Positions 10,101 to 17,540 are shown, numbered from the stretch's first letter. The stretch: DNA of 44,148 nucleotides from an uncultured Eubacteriales bacterium (GCA_900545865.1 URAN01000022.1:1-44148), one strand, 5' to 3'. A program made the numbers and translations. The notes: generated from the sequence alone by a model not told the origin.

Positions 10101-10672
10101 TAGAGAGTCTTTTTATCAAAGTCACCGAAAATCGAGATGTTATACCACTTTCCAATCTCGTACTCATACGGTTCGGTGCTGAGCTCATAATAGCCGCGCT
10201 TATCCATTCCGGGGAAGTAGTTAAACCCGTCCTCTTTCATTCCAAAAGTCAAAAACATATTGCTTGCCGGGATTCCCTGCGCACTGTTGCCCGTGTCCGC
10301 GTTGACGAGCTGCATAAAATTATATATACCCTTTGTCATCGGCTTGACGTCAAAGGTTATCATAAACGAACCCTCGGTAATCGGATTTTTGAGTTTGTCA
10401 TACAAAAATCCCGTTGAGTTATAAGTCACGTTCATTGCCCGTCCGTGTTCGGCATCGCCCAAGTCCGTGTATGAATATCCGCCGACAACGTGGGTGAACC
10501 CGAACTGTTCCTCATCGGCGGAAAAATCGTGGTATTTCGAAAAACCGCCGTTGTTTTGCGCGTACTCCACCTCGCTAATCTCATCGGGCGGGTCGTCAGC
10601 ATAGACAAGACCGAGATTCAAGAGCGTGAGCGATGCGCTCAGCGCAATCAAAAGACTGAACAATCTTTTCAC
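7178..10672 (-). CDS. Multidomain secreted glycoside hydrolase, clan GH-A (GH39-like), with CBM9-like C-terminus
   Basis: The start is taken as GTG at 10672, because AGAGGTG lies 6 nt upstream; this gives 1164 residues. Signal peptide to about residue 26. Domains by eye: LamG-like (about 40-240), beta-sandwich (about 260-360), TIM barrel (about 370-650), a beta-rich C-domain of barrel glycosidases (about 650-750), Ig-like segments, and a CBM9-like domain (about 965-1164, starting FDGVISPGEWNTAWKLNIG). In the barrel, YYEVWNEPN gives acid/base Glu492 and LFVSEIGWQ gives nucleophile Glu597, the clan-A pair. HPYMW between them is also typical. This suggests a retaining glycosidase of a GH39/GH5-like family; the substrate cannot be read from sequence. 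It appears to be the first gene of cluster 1, behind a minus-strand promoter. The 1119-residue enzyme at 33319-36678 is its nearest relative in the window. Confidence 0.85.
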   Translation of the reverse strand: MKRLFSLLIALSASLTLLNLGLVYADDPPDEISEVEYAQNNGGFSKYHDFSADEEQFGFTHVVGGYSYTDLGDAEHGRAMNVTYNSTGFLYDKLKNPITEGSFMITFDVKPMTKGIYNFMQLVNADTGNSAQGIPASNMFLTFGMKEDGFNYFPGMDKRGYYELSTEPYEYEIGKWYNISIFGDFDKKTLYYYINDELYKTDRMKDAFNALYAVRLCSYGLGNGTMTYMLDNWGIMRGDYSNIKQWIDKGHQAPNHIKSPVKVSAADMPFGNNFYDSDINVTLNFENSAEYDAETTAFYSLVDEHGQVCWNKEESLNIPRGETASKKIKIDSNKTPYGLIKLKAELTDKNNGEQSFYEEDISNTRTAEKNMKIGIHTLLTNDRLKHLEYTRDIMQSLDKVGFGLERDSNNWIDFEQQKGVYQIEDTKKYEYEEKKDLKFDRMMILSGGNPLYLPVRGALPVTDAELKAWYDYCYNVTKQTMGLYKYYEVWNEPNLIPNFNPTGVDAKGYTKVLKAAHDAILAANPDAIIVGIAQSNYGTTYISQVLEAGGGEYLDAISIHPYMWSQGPEAGQMEFVGKVRECIDSYGYKDIPLFVSEIGWQVSVGLDEQAIYNTQMLILNEVYGYMDKIWFFRYTEAPTDVNEGFGFLNSVIAQKPFLARRHFGAVANFNRLMNEVTYKKTKVTADGVPLYEFTLKDGRSCIATWNSSDEKKDLALDLGCESVTVSDIYGNESTVSAANGIFTFSVDKFPMYIVGNFDKADVTSAQSSVGAKEINIVPGSKAELYVQTIESDDVSVFVDGTENLTVESVENVGGGRYKAVVAASGDYSGGEMIKSSVTQNGNLIYSAKTTVNKVDSVTVKTNVEYYASNRWRLVVDINNNLYEGSMSGRINIQEPTEFAKRVSTREVAPIKSGGKSVTKIHIPDLVGTKDLSFKGNLVMSDGTEIDLSRVISFKGIPYMRNVPNFDGVISPGEWNTAWKLNIGKNGDGKYVKLTGDDYSGDDDLSGEVYLGWDKKNFYLAAEVKDETFETDPDGRLWAGDSIQFAFSLKKEASAKRTEIGIGIGKDGPEITRSSSLAPPSDGSRFIHELSVVNNPDTKKTVYELSIPWSEMFPSGFSIADYTQVLFSFLINDRDNNAREGYYEIGSGIGGSKDPSMHFEYNLMK

Positions 10673-10714
10673 AAAAATCACCTCTGAAAAATGTGTTTTA
10701 TAAATCGTACTTTT

Positions 10715-10743
10715 ATTTTAAGTGAAATTTTTTAAAAAATCAA
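10715..10743 (-). promoter_or_regulatory. Candidate sigma-A promoter for surface cluster 1
   Basis: On the minus strand TTGATT (10738-10743) and TAAAAT (10715-10720) are separated by 17 bp, about 43 bp before the GTG start of the glycosidase. The rest of the gap 10744-11041 is AT-rich, and I see no gene or convincing structure in it. Confidence 0.5.
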
Positions 10744-11041
10744 TACACGATATTATTAAACAATGCACATTCTTGAAGTAACTTTTTAAAAATTTGCCGA
10801 AATAGCGTTTTGCACAATTTAAAACCATGTCGTTTATGCACAATTACCAACAAAAACAGTGTGTAATCTTTTCAAATGTGCTAAAATCTTACAAATCAGG
10901 TTTTTGCCGTCTGTGTCTCTGTCGGTGAAACGTATTGAAATTTAGATGTAAACAATTAAAATATAACCCTAAATTCACCTTTTTGGAATATATAAACTTT
11001 TCGTTAATTTTCAAAAAATACGGATTTTTTCGAAAAAAGCC

Positions 11042-11070
11042 TTGACTTTCGGGCGAAATTGTGGTAAAGT
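11042..11070 (+). promoter_or_regulatory. Promoter of tRNA-Leu
   Basis: TTGACT (11042-11047) and TAAAGT (11065-11070) are spaced by 17 bp, ending 23 bp before the mature tRNA 5' end. A second AT-rich box, TATAAA at 11070-11075, overlaps the -10. Confidence 0.6.
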
Positions 11071-11093
11071 ATAAAGCGTTGCAGTTATTATAT

Positions 11094-11180
11094 GCGGATA
11101 TGGCGGAATTGGCAGACGCGCATGGTTCAGGTCCATGTGAAAGCAATTTCATGGAGGTTCAAGTCCTCTTATCCGCACCA
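11094..11180 (+). tRNA. tRNA-Leu, anticodon CAG
   Basis: The acceptor arms GCGGATA (11094-11100) and TATCCGC (11170-11176) pair fully, followed by discriminator A and an encoded CCA (11178-11180). The anticodon stem is CATGG/CCATG around loop TTCAGGT, so the anticodon CAG is at 11128-11130 and reads CUG. A long variable arm (TGAAA-GCAA-TTTCA) marks a class II tRNA, as expected for leucine. The T-arm GGTTCAAGTCC is normal. Confidence 0.96.
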
Positions 11181-11181
11181 T

Positions 11182-11234
11182 ACTGAGTGTTCTTACAGAA
11201 CTTGAAAGGTTTTGTATGACACTCGGTTTTTTAT
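11182..11234 (+). terminator. Intrinsic terminator after tRNA-Leu
   Basis: ACTGAGTGT (11182-11190) pairs with ACACTCGGT (11219-11227), 9 bp with one G-T pair, and is followed by a run of T from 11227. Confidence 0.65.
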
Positions 11235-11241
11235 TGCCTTT

Positions 11242-11493
11242 TTAACATGCGCAAGCGGCAAAATGAACATCTACGCCCTGTCTTGTATGTGCCGAAACAT
11301 TGTTTTCGGGTAGCTTTTCAAGGTCGGGTATTTCAATATTGCCTATGCAGTTATAATGAATTGTGAGCTGCTGAACGGTTTTACCGTCAATCTTTTCGGA
11401 TTGGTGTACTTCGATTTTTTCAATCAGTTCGTTTAACATTCTCGGTATCAGCTTCCTTGCCCGCGTATATTTACGGACGGATGTCATAAACAT
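11242..11493 (-). pseudogene. C-terminal remnant of a large serine recombinase
   Basis: An 83-residue fragment containing YTRARKLIPRMLNELIEKIE and VQQLTIHYNCIGNIEIPD. These are hallmarks of the C-terminal domain (DUF4368 type) of large serine recombinases from Tn4451/TndX-like conjugative and mobilisable elements, which are usually about 500-560 residues. The catalytic N-terminal domain and the recombinase zinc-ribbon part are missing. An in-frame TAA lies shortly upstream of the first ATG, and the adjacent sequence is the glucokinase promoter. The stop codon looks native, since TRQGVDV near the end fits the family. It is therefore a decayed tail, not a functional gene. Its place right after a tRNA gene fits a former integrated element that has been mostly deleted. 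Confidence 0.8.
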
Positions 11494-11540
11494 ACGCTCC
11501 GCTTACTCGGTCGCAAAACAAAAAATCTTAAACAAAACTA

Positions 11541-11569
11541 TTTACAAAAAGGCAAAAATAGTATATAAT
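11541..11569 (+). promoter_or_regulatory. Promoter of glucokinase gene
   Basis: TTTACA (11541-11546) and TATAAT (11564-11569) with a 17-bp spacer, about 50 bp upstream of the glucokinase ATG. Confidence 0.7.
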
Positions 11570-11621
11570 AAACTTATTAATATTATAAAACCAAATGTAA
11601 AACAGAAAGGCGAGATTAAAT

Positions 11622-12551
11622 ATGTATTATATCGGAATAGATTTGGGCGGAACAAATATTGCGGCAGGAATCGTGGATGAAAACAGAAAAATCATCTGTA
11701 CCGATTCAAAGCCGACTCTTTCGACCCGTCGTTACAGCGAAATAGTTAAAGATATGGCTGACCTTTGCAGCGAACTTATCGATAAAGCGGAGTTGACCGT
11801 TTCGGACATCTCGGGAATCGGTATCGGAAGCCCGGGAACAATCGACAACAAAAACGGTGTTGTTGTATATGCTAACAACTTGGGCTGGTATGACGTTCCC
11901 CTTGCAGCGGAACTCAACAAGTACATAAACGTACCCATAAATATCGAAAACGATGCAAACGCGGCAGCATACGGCGAATTTGTTGAATGCGGCGGCGATG
12001 TTGACAGCTTTGTTGCCATAACTCTCGGCACGGGCGTAGGCGGCGGCGTTATCATTGACCGCAAGATTTACCGCGGATTCAACGGCGCGGGCGGCGAACT
12101 CGGTCACACAGTTTTGATTCACGGCGGCGAGCCTTGTACCTGCGGCAACGACGGCTGTTGGGAATCATACGCGTCCGTTACGGCGCTCATTCGTCAGACA
12201 AAGGCTGCTATTGCCGCACATCCCGAAAGCATAATGGCAAAAGACGAAAAGGTCAGCGGCAGAACCGCATTCAACGCCGCAAAAGCAGGCGACAAGGCAG
12301 GTCAAGAGGTTGTTGACAAGTACATCGAATATGTTGCGAGCGGTATCACCAACATAATCAATATATTCCAGCCGAACATTCTTGTTATCGGCGGCGGAAT
12401 CAGCAAAGAGGGCGATTATCTCTTAAACCCGATTAAAGAATACGCAAAGAAACATTCGTATTGTAAGGCTGTTGCACAGACAGACATCAGAATTGCATCT
12501 TTGATGAACGATGCCGGAATAATCGGTGCGGCACTTGCTTGTGAGCAATAA
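11622..12551 (+). CDS. glcK: ROK-family glucokinase
   Basis: A protein of 309 residues, the usual size for ROK sugar kinases. It would phosphorylate glucose to glucose-6-phosphate with ATP in the cytoplasm. The N-terminal phosphate-binding loop is GIDLGGTNIAAG (residues 5-16). The catalytic region is NIENDANAAAYGE, with Asp111 as likely general base. The ROK zinc site is GGELGHTV (His162) plus CTCGNDGCWE (Cys172, Cys174, Cys179). AGAAAGGCGAG lies about 9 nt before the ATG. The gene stands alone with its own promoter and a strong terminator. The WExxA-containing glucokinase branch of the family fits better than ROK repressors, as there is no helix-turn-helix. Sugars released by the surface glycosidases could feed it, but that link is inference. 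Confidence 0.93.
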   Translation: MYYIGIDLGGTNIAAGIVDENRKIICTDSKPTLSTRRYSEIVKDMADLCSELIDKAELTVSDISGIGIGSPGTIDNKNGVVVYANNLGWYDVPLAAELNKYINVPINIENDANAAAYGEFVECGGDVDSFVAITLGTGVGGGVIIDRKIYRGFNGAGGELGHTVLIHGGEPCTCGNDGCWESYASVTALIRQTKAAIAAHPESIMAKDEKVSGRTAFNAAKAGDKAGQEVVDKYIEYVASGITNIINIFQPNILVIGGGISKEGDYLLNPIKEYAKKHSYCKAVAQTDIRIASLMNDAGIIGAALACEQ

Positions 12552-12570
12552 ATCGAATATATAAAATCAG

Positions 12571-12616
12571 CGCAAAAAACAGGGTTCGCCAATGCCGGCG
12601 AACCCTGTTTTTTGCG
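12571..12616. terminator. Bidirectional terminator between glcK and the ThrE-type gene
   Basis: A perfect 20-bp stem (12571-12590 with 12597-12616) and a 6-nt loop, AATGCC. An A-run on one arm and a T-run on the other let it work for both convergent genes. Confidence 0.9.
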
Positions 12617-12643
12617 TTATAATTATAATGTTTTTCATATTTA

Positions 12644-13984
12644 TTAGGTACACTTTCTGAAATTCGGATCCGTACAGAGTCTTGCGAACACGAGTCCGAG
12701 CGGCAGTGCAATCACTACAAGAGCCGCCTTAACCAGCCATACCGATGCTTCGCCGACTTGATTTAAACCGATAAGGTATATTCCGCGATACATAAAAAGC
12801 CCCGGAACCATAATTACTATCGCCGGTACGGTAAGCGAAATTCGTGGAAAACCTATCCTTTTCTTTACAACCGACGCTATACACCCCGTACAAAAAGCAC
12901 CGACAAACGCTGCAACCCCAATCGGGAATTCCGCACCGACCAAAATCGGGAACATATCGACAAGTTCAAGCCTTAACGTATTCGTAAGCATTCCGATAAG
13001 CCCTGCGGCAAGTGCCATTTTTCTCGGGCTGTTGAACATAATCGAAAAGTTGTATACGCCGAAAAAGCTTGCAATAATTCTCAATATTACGTGTGTGCCT
13101 TTCGGAATATTCAGTGCGGCAAAATCAGCAGGTTCAAAATTGAACACCATTGCCGTGACCCATCCCGTCATTGTTGCAACGGTAATAATGAGCAGAGCAT
13201 AGGTTACCCGTTCGAGACCCGACCGCAAATCCAGCTTTGCAAGGTCGATTCCGCCCGTTATAAGCGGAAAACCCGGTATCACAAAAAGCATTGCACATAT
13301 ATACCCAGCCTGGTGCACCGCCGAAACTTTAAAAATCGTTTGCGCAAGCCAAACACTCAGGACATATACCATACACGCGGTTGCCACGCCTGCGCTTACA
13401 TTCGCAAAAAGCGAAATCTTTCGGCGCAGCATCTTGTTCCTCACAAAATTTCCGGCACCTGCGCCGAAAAATGCGCAAATCATTTCAACGATTCCGCCAC
13501 CGAGCAAAAACGTAAACGCACAGCACGCAAGTGCCGCTGCGAGTCCTTGCTGCCACGCGGCATAATTTACCGACTTATCTTGTATCTTATCGAGGATTTT
13601 ATGAAACTTTTCCACCGAAAAAGTATCGATAATTTCGGGGAACTCTTTTATAAACAGCTCCAGCTCCATAAGTTTATCGGTATTTACGCCTGTGGTCGGT
13701 ATTGACATTGACTGAGTAAGCATCTCGTTATTCTCGGCACACGTCCACGTAATAGCCAAAAGCCCTATATCCGCTGAACAGGTTATACCGAGACTGCGCG
13801 ATATTGTGTTCATCGAATTGCGGACACGCCACGCGCCCGTACCGACCGAAAGCATCATAAGTCCGACCCTCCCGACCAATGTCGCCTTTTCTTTCAGCGT
13901 GGCTGAAACCGCAGGCAGATTATCATCGGATTCTATAATATTATGCCATTCTATTGACATATGCTGTCTTCGTATCTTTGCCAT
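12644..13984 (-). CDS. ThrE-family threonine/serine exporter-like membrane protein
   Basis: A protein of 446 residues with a soluble N-terminal third (about 1-145) and roughly ten hydrophobic segments in the rest. The N-terminal part has the ThrE/DUF1212 pattern, with VGRVGLMMLSVGTGAWRVR and a later TCAENNEM segment. The membrane part has the two-module form (ThrE plus ThrE_2, with GAGAGNFVRNKML and VGAFCTGCIASVVKKR), so the two halves that are separate proteins in many Firmicutes are fused here. The Corynebacterium member exports threonine and serine; the substrate here is inferred from family only. AAAGGA lies 8 nt before the ATG. The SGNH esterase gene ends 42 bp upstream on the same strand, so the two may share a transcript. 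Confidence 0.82.
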   Translation of the reverse strand: MAKIRRQHMSIEWHNIIESDDNLPAVSATLKEKATLVGRVGLMMLSVGTGAWRVRNSMNTISRSLGITCSADIGLLAITWTCAENNEMLTQSMSIPTTGVNTDKLMELELFIKEFPEIIDTFSVEKFHKILDKIQDKSVNYAAWQQGLAAALACCAFTFLLGGGIVEMICAFFGAGAGNFVRNKMLRRKISLFANVSAGVATACMVYVLSVWLAQTIFKVSAVHQAGYICAMLFVIPGFPLITGGIDLAKLDLRSGLERVTYALLIITVATMTGWVTAMVFNFEPADFAALNIPKGTHVILRIIASFFGVYNFSIMFNSPRKMALAAGLIGMLTNTLRLELVDMFPILVGAEFPIGVAAFVGAFCTGCIASVVKKRIGFPRISLTVPAIVIMVPGLFMYRGIYLIGLNQVGEASVWLVKAALVVIALPLGLVFARLCTDPNFRKCT

Positions 13985-14026
13985 TTAATCATTCCTTTAA
14001 AGATATTTCAATTTAAATTATATAAA

Positions 14027-14674
14027 TTAAAGAAGCTCTAAAAACGTTTTCAGCTTTTTGGCGATTCGCTCATATCCCAAATCGTTCGGATGCAAACCGT
14101 CAACAGTATACAGCTCTTTCTGTTCCGGAATATCGGGGCATATACCGCCGTTTGCATATAAGTCAAGTACAGGCAGAGAATAGTATTCAGCAGTCTGTTT
14201 TATCATATCAACATACTCTTTAAGCGTAAGACCGTTTGACTTATTCGGAGTATTTTCGCCTTCTCTGTGCAGCGGTGTGATAAACACTACCTCTGATTTC
14301 GGAAACTTTTTGATAAGATTACTCATAAGATAGTGGAGCGCACCGCAATATGTATCGGGGGTTCTGTCATCGAACGTTCCGAAAGGAGCGTCACCGTGAC
14401 CGTAATCGTTCGTTCCGCCGAACACAACAATTATATCCGCCTCTTCTACCTTATCAAATCTCTCGCAATACGAATTTTCGTCCCATACAACAGTGTCGGG
14501 ATTAATCTTTTGCTGACGTGCGATTCTCGTTCCGCCGATGCCGTAATTATTAACATCCGCAAGTTCCGCCATCTCCATCAGAACCTCATCGAAACGCTTT
14601 TCAACACTCGATGCACCGCAACCCTCTGTTATGCTGTCGCCCAAAAAACTTATGGTTTTGTTTTTTAAATTCAT
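14027..14674 (-). CDS. SGNH/GDSL-type esterase
   Basis: A protein of 215 residues from the ATG at 14674, preceded by GAGGAG at a good distance; an ATG 21 codons further upstream lacks a site and would begin before the likely transcription start. All four SGNH blocks are visible: GDSIT with Ser14, Gly in GIGGTR (45-50), Asn in GGTND (86-90), and DGLHPND with Asp192 and His195. No signal peptide, so it acts in the cytoplasm. The family includes deacetylases and esterases of acylated sugars as well as lipases; a role in deacetylating sugars released from glycans is possible but not shown. It may be cotranscribed with the ThrE-type gene downstream. Confidence 0.9.
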   Translation of the reverse strand: MNLKNKTISFLGDSITEGCGASSVEKRFDEVLMEMAELADVNNYGIGGTRIARQQKINPDTVVWDENSYCERFDKVEEADIIVVFGGTNDYGHGDAPFGTFDDRTPDTYCGALHYLMSNLIKKFPKSEVVFITPLHREGENTPNKSNGLTLKEYVDMIKQTAEYYSLPVLDLYANGGICPDIPEQKELYTVDGLHPNDLGYERIAKKLKTFLELL

Positions 14675-14728
14675 TTGTATAAACTCCTCTGTATGCCGCC
14701 GCAGCGGCAAATTATTTTTACCGTGATT

Positions 14729-14757
14729 ATTATACACGAATTACCCGAAAAATGCAA
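14729..14757 (-). promoter_or_regulatory. Promoter of the SGNH esterase gene
   Basis: On the minus strand TTGCAT (14752-14757) and TATAAT (14729-14734) with 17 bp between them, about 55 bp before the chosen ATG. A GC-rich hairpin (TGCCGC/GCGGCA, about 14694-14708) falls within the 5' leader. Confidence 0.7.
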
Positions 14758-14890
14758 TAGTTTTAGCATATAAAGTTAAATTTGAGTTTAAAAAAATACA
14801 AATTGATATATTAAGTATGCCGACAAAACCTGTTTCGTGAAAAATTTCATCTTGATTATATCGCCGACCTCTTATTTCGCCGTACCTGCC

Positions 14891-14920
14891 ATTGCGAAAA
14901 ATAAATAAATTTTTTGCAAT
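14891..14920. repeat. Hairpin in the gap before the glutamine synthetase gene
   Basis: ATTGCGAAAAA (14891-14901) pairs with TTTTTTGCAAT (14910-14920) with one G-T pair and an 8-nt loop. No adjacent gene uses it clearly. The rest of 14758-15106 is AT-rich with no gene seen. Confidence 0.4.
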
Positions 14921-15106
14921 TTCACAATATTTATATTCGGGTCATAATCTGTTTGCTCACTTAAAATCCGTGATATTTTGGGTTGCCGCCGTTCCAAAAG
15001 CACGATATTGGCATAATTTATAACACATCATCGGTGCATTTCCGCCCTTTCATTTGTATAATTTGACAGAATACCAAAAAAAATTCAATTTTTTTCAAAA
15101 AAGGGG

Positions 15107-15135
15107 TTGACAAAGATATAATAAAGGAGTATAAT
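15107..15135 (+). promoter_or_regulatory. Consensus sigma-A promoter of the glutamine synthetase gene
   Basis: TTGACA (15107-15112), 17 bp, TATAAT (15130-15135): a perfect match to consensus at both boxes and spacing. Transcription should start near 15142, only a few bases before the leader hairpin. Confidence 0.85.
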
Positions 15136-15144
15136 GCAACGCAT

Positions 15145-15200
15145 AAGGCAAGGATGCCTTGAGGATATTTTATCCCCCAAGCATCCTTGCCTTTTTGTTT
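15145..15200 (+). promoter_or_regulatory. Attenuator-like leader of the glutamine synthetase gene
   Basis: AAGGCAAGGATGC (15145-15157) pairs perfectly over 13 bp with GCATCCTTGCCTT (15181-15193), and the 3' arm runs into TTTTTGTTTT: a strong intrinsic terminator between promoter and coding region. The same 5' arm can instead fold locally as AAGGC-AAGGAT-GCCTT (15145-15160), which would break the terminator. The two folds exclude each other, the standard layout of a regulated attenuator. The hexaloop has A at position 1 and G at position 4, as in ANTAR-protein targets, but no second such hairpin is seen. Confidence 0.7.
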
Positions 15201-15238
15201 TAGTAAAAAATATTTACATAAAAGAAAGGTTGATTTAT

Positions 15239-17332
15239 ATGTTAACAGTACCTGAATTCTTTGGAGAAAATGTTTTTGATGACAGACAGATGAAAGCAAG
15301 GCTTTCCGAAAAAGTCTATAATTCAATCAGGAAAACAATCGACGAGGGCAAACAGCTTGATATATCTTTGGCAAACGCAGTTGCTCTTGCAATGAAAGAT
15401 TGGGCGGTTGAAAAAGGCGCAACGCATTATACTCATTGGTTCCAGCCAATGACAGGCGTCACCGCCGAAAAGCACGACAGCTTTATCACCCCGGCACCCG
15501 ACGGCGGCGTAATTATGGAGTTCTCGGGAAAAGAGCTTATCAAAGGCGAACCCGATGCATCATCGTTCCCGTCCGGCGGACTCAGAGCAACATTCGAGGC
15601 AAGAGGTTATACGGCTTGGGATCCTACTTCATTCGCATTCATAAAGGATAAGACATTATGTATTCCGACCGCCTTTTGTTCATACACGGGCGAGGCTCTT
15701 GACAAAAAGACACCGCTGCTCCGTTCAATGGCCGCTCTTAATACACAGGCACTCAGAATTTTAAAGCTTTTCGGAAACGACAGTGTTCATATGGTAAGAA
15801 CTTCGGTCGGACCCGAACAGGAATACTTCCTTATAGATAAAAAGATGTATGACAAACGTAAGGATTTGATTTTCACCGGCAGAACGCTTTTCGGAGCAAA
15901 GCCGCCGAAGGGTCAGGAAATGGACGATCATTATTTCGGAATAATCAAGCCGAGAGTTGCCGAATTTATGAAAGACTTAAATGATGAGCTTTGGAAACTC
16001 GGAATCCTCGCAAAGACCGAACATAACGAGGTTGCACCGGCACAGCACGAACTCGCACCGATATATTCGACAACGAATATCGCAACCGACAACAACCAGC
16101 TCACAATGGAGATCATGCAAAAAGTTGCATCAAAGCACGGTCTTGTATGCTTACTGCATGAAAAACCGTTCGCAGGCGTAAACGGAAGCGGTAAACACAA
16201 TAACTGGTCTATCGCAACCGATACGGGCGTAAACCTTTTGACACCCGGCGAAACACCTTATGAAAACGCACAGTTCCTCCTCTTCTTGGTTGCCGTTATA
16301 AAGGCGGTTGACGAATATCAGGATTTGCTCAGACTTTCCGTTGCAACAGCAGGAAACGACCACCGTCTCGGCGCAAACGAAGCTCCGCCGGCTGTTATCT
16401 CGATATTCCTCGGCGATGAACTCGAGGCGGTTCTCGAGGCAATCGAATCCGACAGTGATTACAGCAGCGGCAAGAGAGCAAAGATGAAACTCGGTGTTGA
16501 CGTTCTTCCCGAATTCAAGAAAGACACAACAGACAGAAACAGAACTTCGCCGTTCGCTTTCACGGGTAACAAGTTTGAGTTCAGAATGCTCGGTTCGTCC
16601 AACAGTATCGCTTGTGCAAACATTATGCTCAACAGCGCGGTTGCCGAAATCCTTCAGGAATTCGCAGACAAACTCGAAAAGTCAACAGACTTTGACACAG
16701 ACTTGCACGAACTCATCAAGGATACAATCAAGGAACACAGACGCATCATATTCAATGGCAACGGTTACGGTGACGAGTGGATGGCTGAGGCAGAAAAGAG
16801 AGGTTTGTCAAACCTCAAGACAACAGCCGATTGTATGCCTAAACTTCTTGATAAAAAGAATGCGGATATGCTGATTAAACAAAGCGTATTCACAAAAGCA
16901 GAGCTTGAATCAAGATGCGAGATTATGCTTGAAAACTATGTCAAGGCTGTCAATATTGAGGCTTTGACAATGGCGGATATGGCAAGAAAAGAAATTCTGC
17001 CTGCTATTGAGGCTTATGTTTCATCATTGGCAAAGACAGCTTTGCGCAAAAAGGAATTATCCGAAAGCATTTCGTCACAATACGAAAAAGATGTTATTTC
17101 AAAGCTTTCGTCAATGGCTGACTTGATTTACAGCAGAACGGGCGAGCTTGAAGAAGCAACATCAAAGCTTAAAACGGTTGAGGATATCCAAGAGCAGGCA
17201 AACTATATCCGCGATGAGATTTTGCCGAAGATGTCGGCGGTTCGTGTTGTTGCGGATGAGGCCGAAACAATGACGGACAGCAAGTTCTGGCCGTTCCCGA
17301 CTTACGGCGACTTACTCTTTGGCGTTCGCTAA
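15239..17332 (+). CDS. glnN: Glutamine synthetase type III
   Basis: A protein of 697 residues starting MLTVPEFFGENVF at 15239, where AGAAAGG lies 9 nt upstream. The open frame continues upstream to 15134, but that part would overlap the -10 box and terminator, so it is not the start. GSIII enzymes are about 700-730 residues; they make glutamine from glutamate, ammonia and ATP in the cytoplasm. Family blocks present: GPEQEYFLID (glutamate/metal region), NEVAPAQHELAPIY, TDNNQLTMEIM and FAGVNGSGKHNNWS (ATP/ammonia site). The C-terminal ~130 residues are helical, as usual in GSIII. It heads a plus-strand nitrogen group followed by the ammonium transporter and asparagine synthase. Expression probably depends on read-through of the leader terminator. 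Confidence 0.96.
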   Translation: MLTVPEFFGENVFDDRQMKARLSEKVYNSIRKTIDEGKQLDISLANAVALAMKDWAVEKGATHYTHWFQPMTGVTAEKHDSFITPAPDGGVIMEFSGKELIKGEPDASSFPSGGLRATFEARGYTAWDPTSFAFIKDKTLCIPTAFCSYTGEALDKKTPLLRSMAALNTQALRILKLFGNDSVHMVRTSVGPEQEYFLIDKKMYDKRKDLIFTGRTLFGAKPPKGQEMDDHYFGIIKPRVAEFMKDLNDELWKLGILAKTEHNEVAPAQHELAPIYSTTNIATDNNQLTMEIMQKVASKHGLVCLLHEKPFAGVNGSGKHNNWSIATDTGVNLLTPGETPYENAQFLLFLVAVIKAVDEYQDLLRLSVATAGNDHRLGANEAPPAVISIFLGDELEAVLEAIESDSDYSSGKRAKMKLGVDVLPEFKKDTTDRNRTSPFAFTGNKFEFRMLGSSNSIACANIMLNSAVAEILQEFADKLEKSTDFDTDLHELIKDTIKEHRRIIFNGNGYGDEWMAEAEKRGLSNLKTTADCMPKLLDKKNADMLIKQSVFTKAELESRCEIMLENYVKAVNIEALTMADMARKEILPAIEAYVSSLAKTALRKKELSESISSQYEKDVISKLSSMADLIYSRTGELEEATSKLKTVEDIQEQANYIRDEILPKMSAVRVVADEAETMTDSKFWPFPTYGDLLFGVR

Positions 17333-17404
17333 AATCCGCGCCGAAAAAAATGCCGAATTTAAGTGCGGTATATCTTACAATCCTCAAAACATTCATTCGG
17401 CAGC

Positions 17405-17540
17405 ATTAAAGCGACACTGCTTTAATAACTTTAGATGAAACTTTCCGCTGTGCGGACAGCACAGGTACTGTAAACACTATATATACATAGACATCACATC
17501 TTAGGAATTGCATCACGTTCCATGCACAGCGGGGTTTCTT
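17405..17540 (+). promoter_or_regulatory. Structured leader region before the ammonium transporter
   Basis: Several inverted repeats fill this gap. ATTAAAGC/GCTTTAAT (17405-17426) is a perfect 8-bp hairpin that may end or protect the glutamine synthetase transcript. CTGTGC-GGACA-GCACAG (17448-17464) is a local hairpin. Its 5' arm, as CCGCTGTGC (17445-17453), can instead pair with GCACAGCGG (17524-17532) just before GGTTTCTTT. TGCAT/ATGCA (17509-17526) competes for the same 3' segment. I see no convincing -35/-10 pair. Switching between folds is inference. Confidence 0.4.

Noticed and set aside
10889..11152. Minus-strand ORF of 87 codons over the tRNA-Leu
   Set aside because: It runs through the tRNA gene and its promoter and resembles no protein.
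13091..13705. Plus-strand ORF of 204 codons inside the ThrE-type gene
   Set aside because: Antisense shadow of a well-supported membrane protein; rich in Arg/His/Cys with no family features.
15145..15200. Full ANTAR two-hairpin target
   Set aside because: Only one hexaloop with A1 and G4 fits. The second hairpin region (GGATA/TATCC) has a three-base loop, and no ANTAR protein is in the window.
15134..15238. Extended N-terminus of glutamine synthetase (35 extra residues)
   Set aside because: The upstream ATG overlaps the -10 box and the added residues are the terminator hairpin read as codons; the ATG at 15239 has a proper ribosome site and the family's start.
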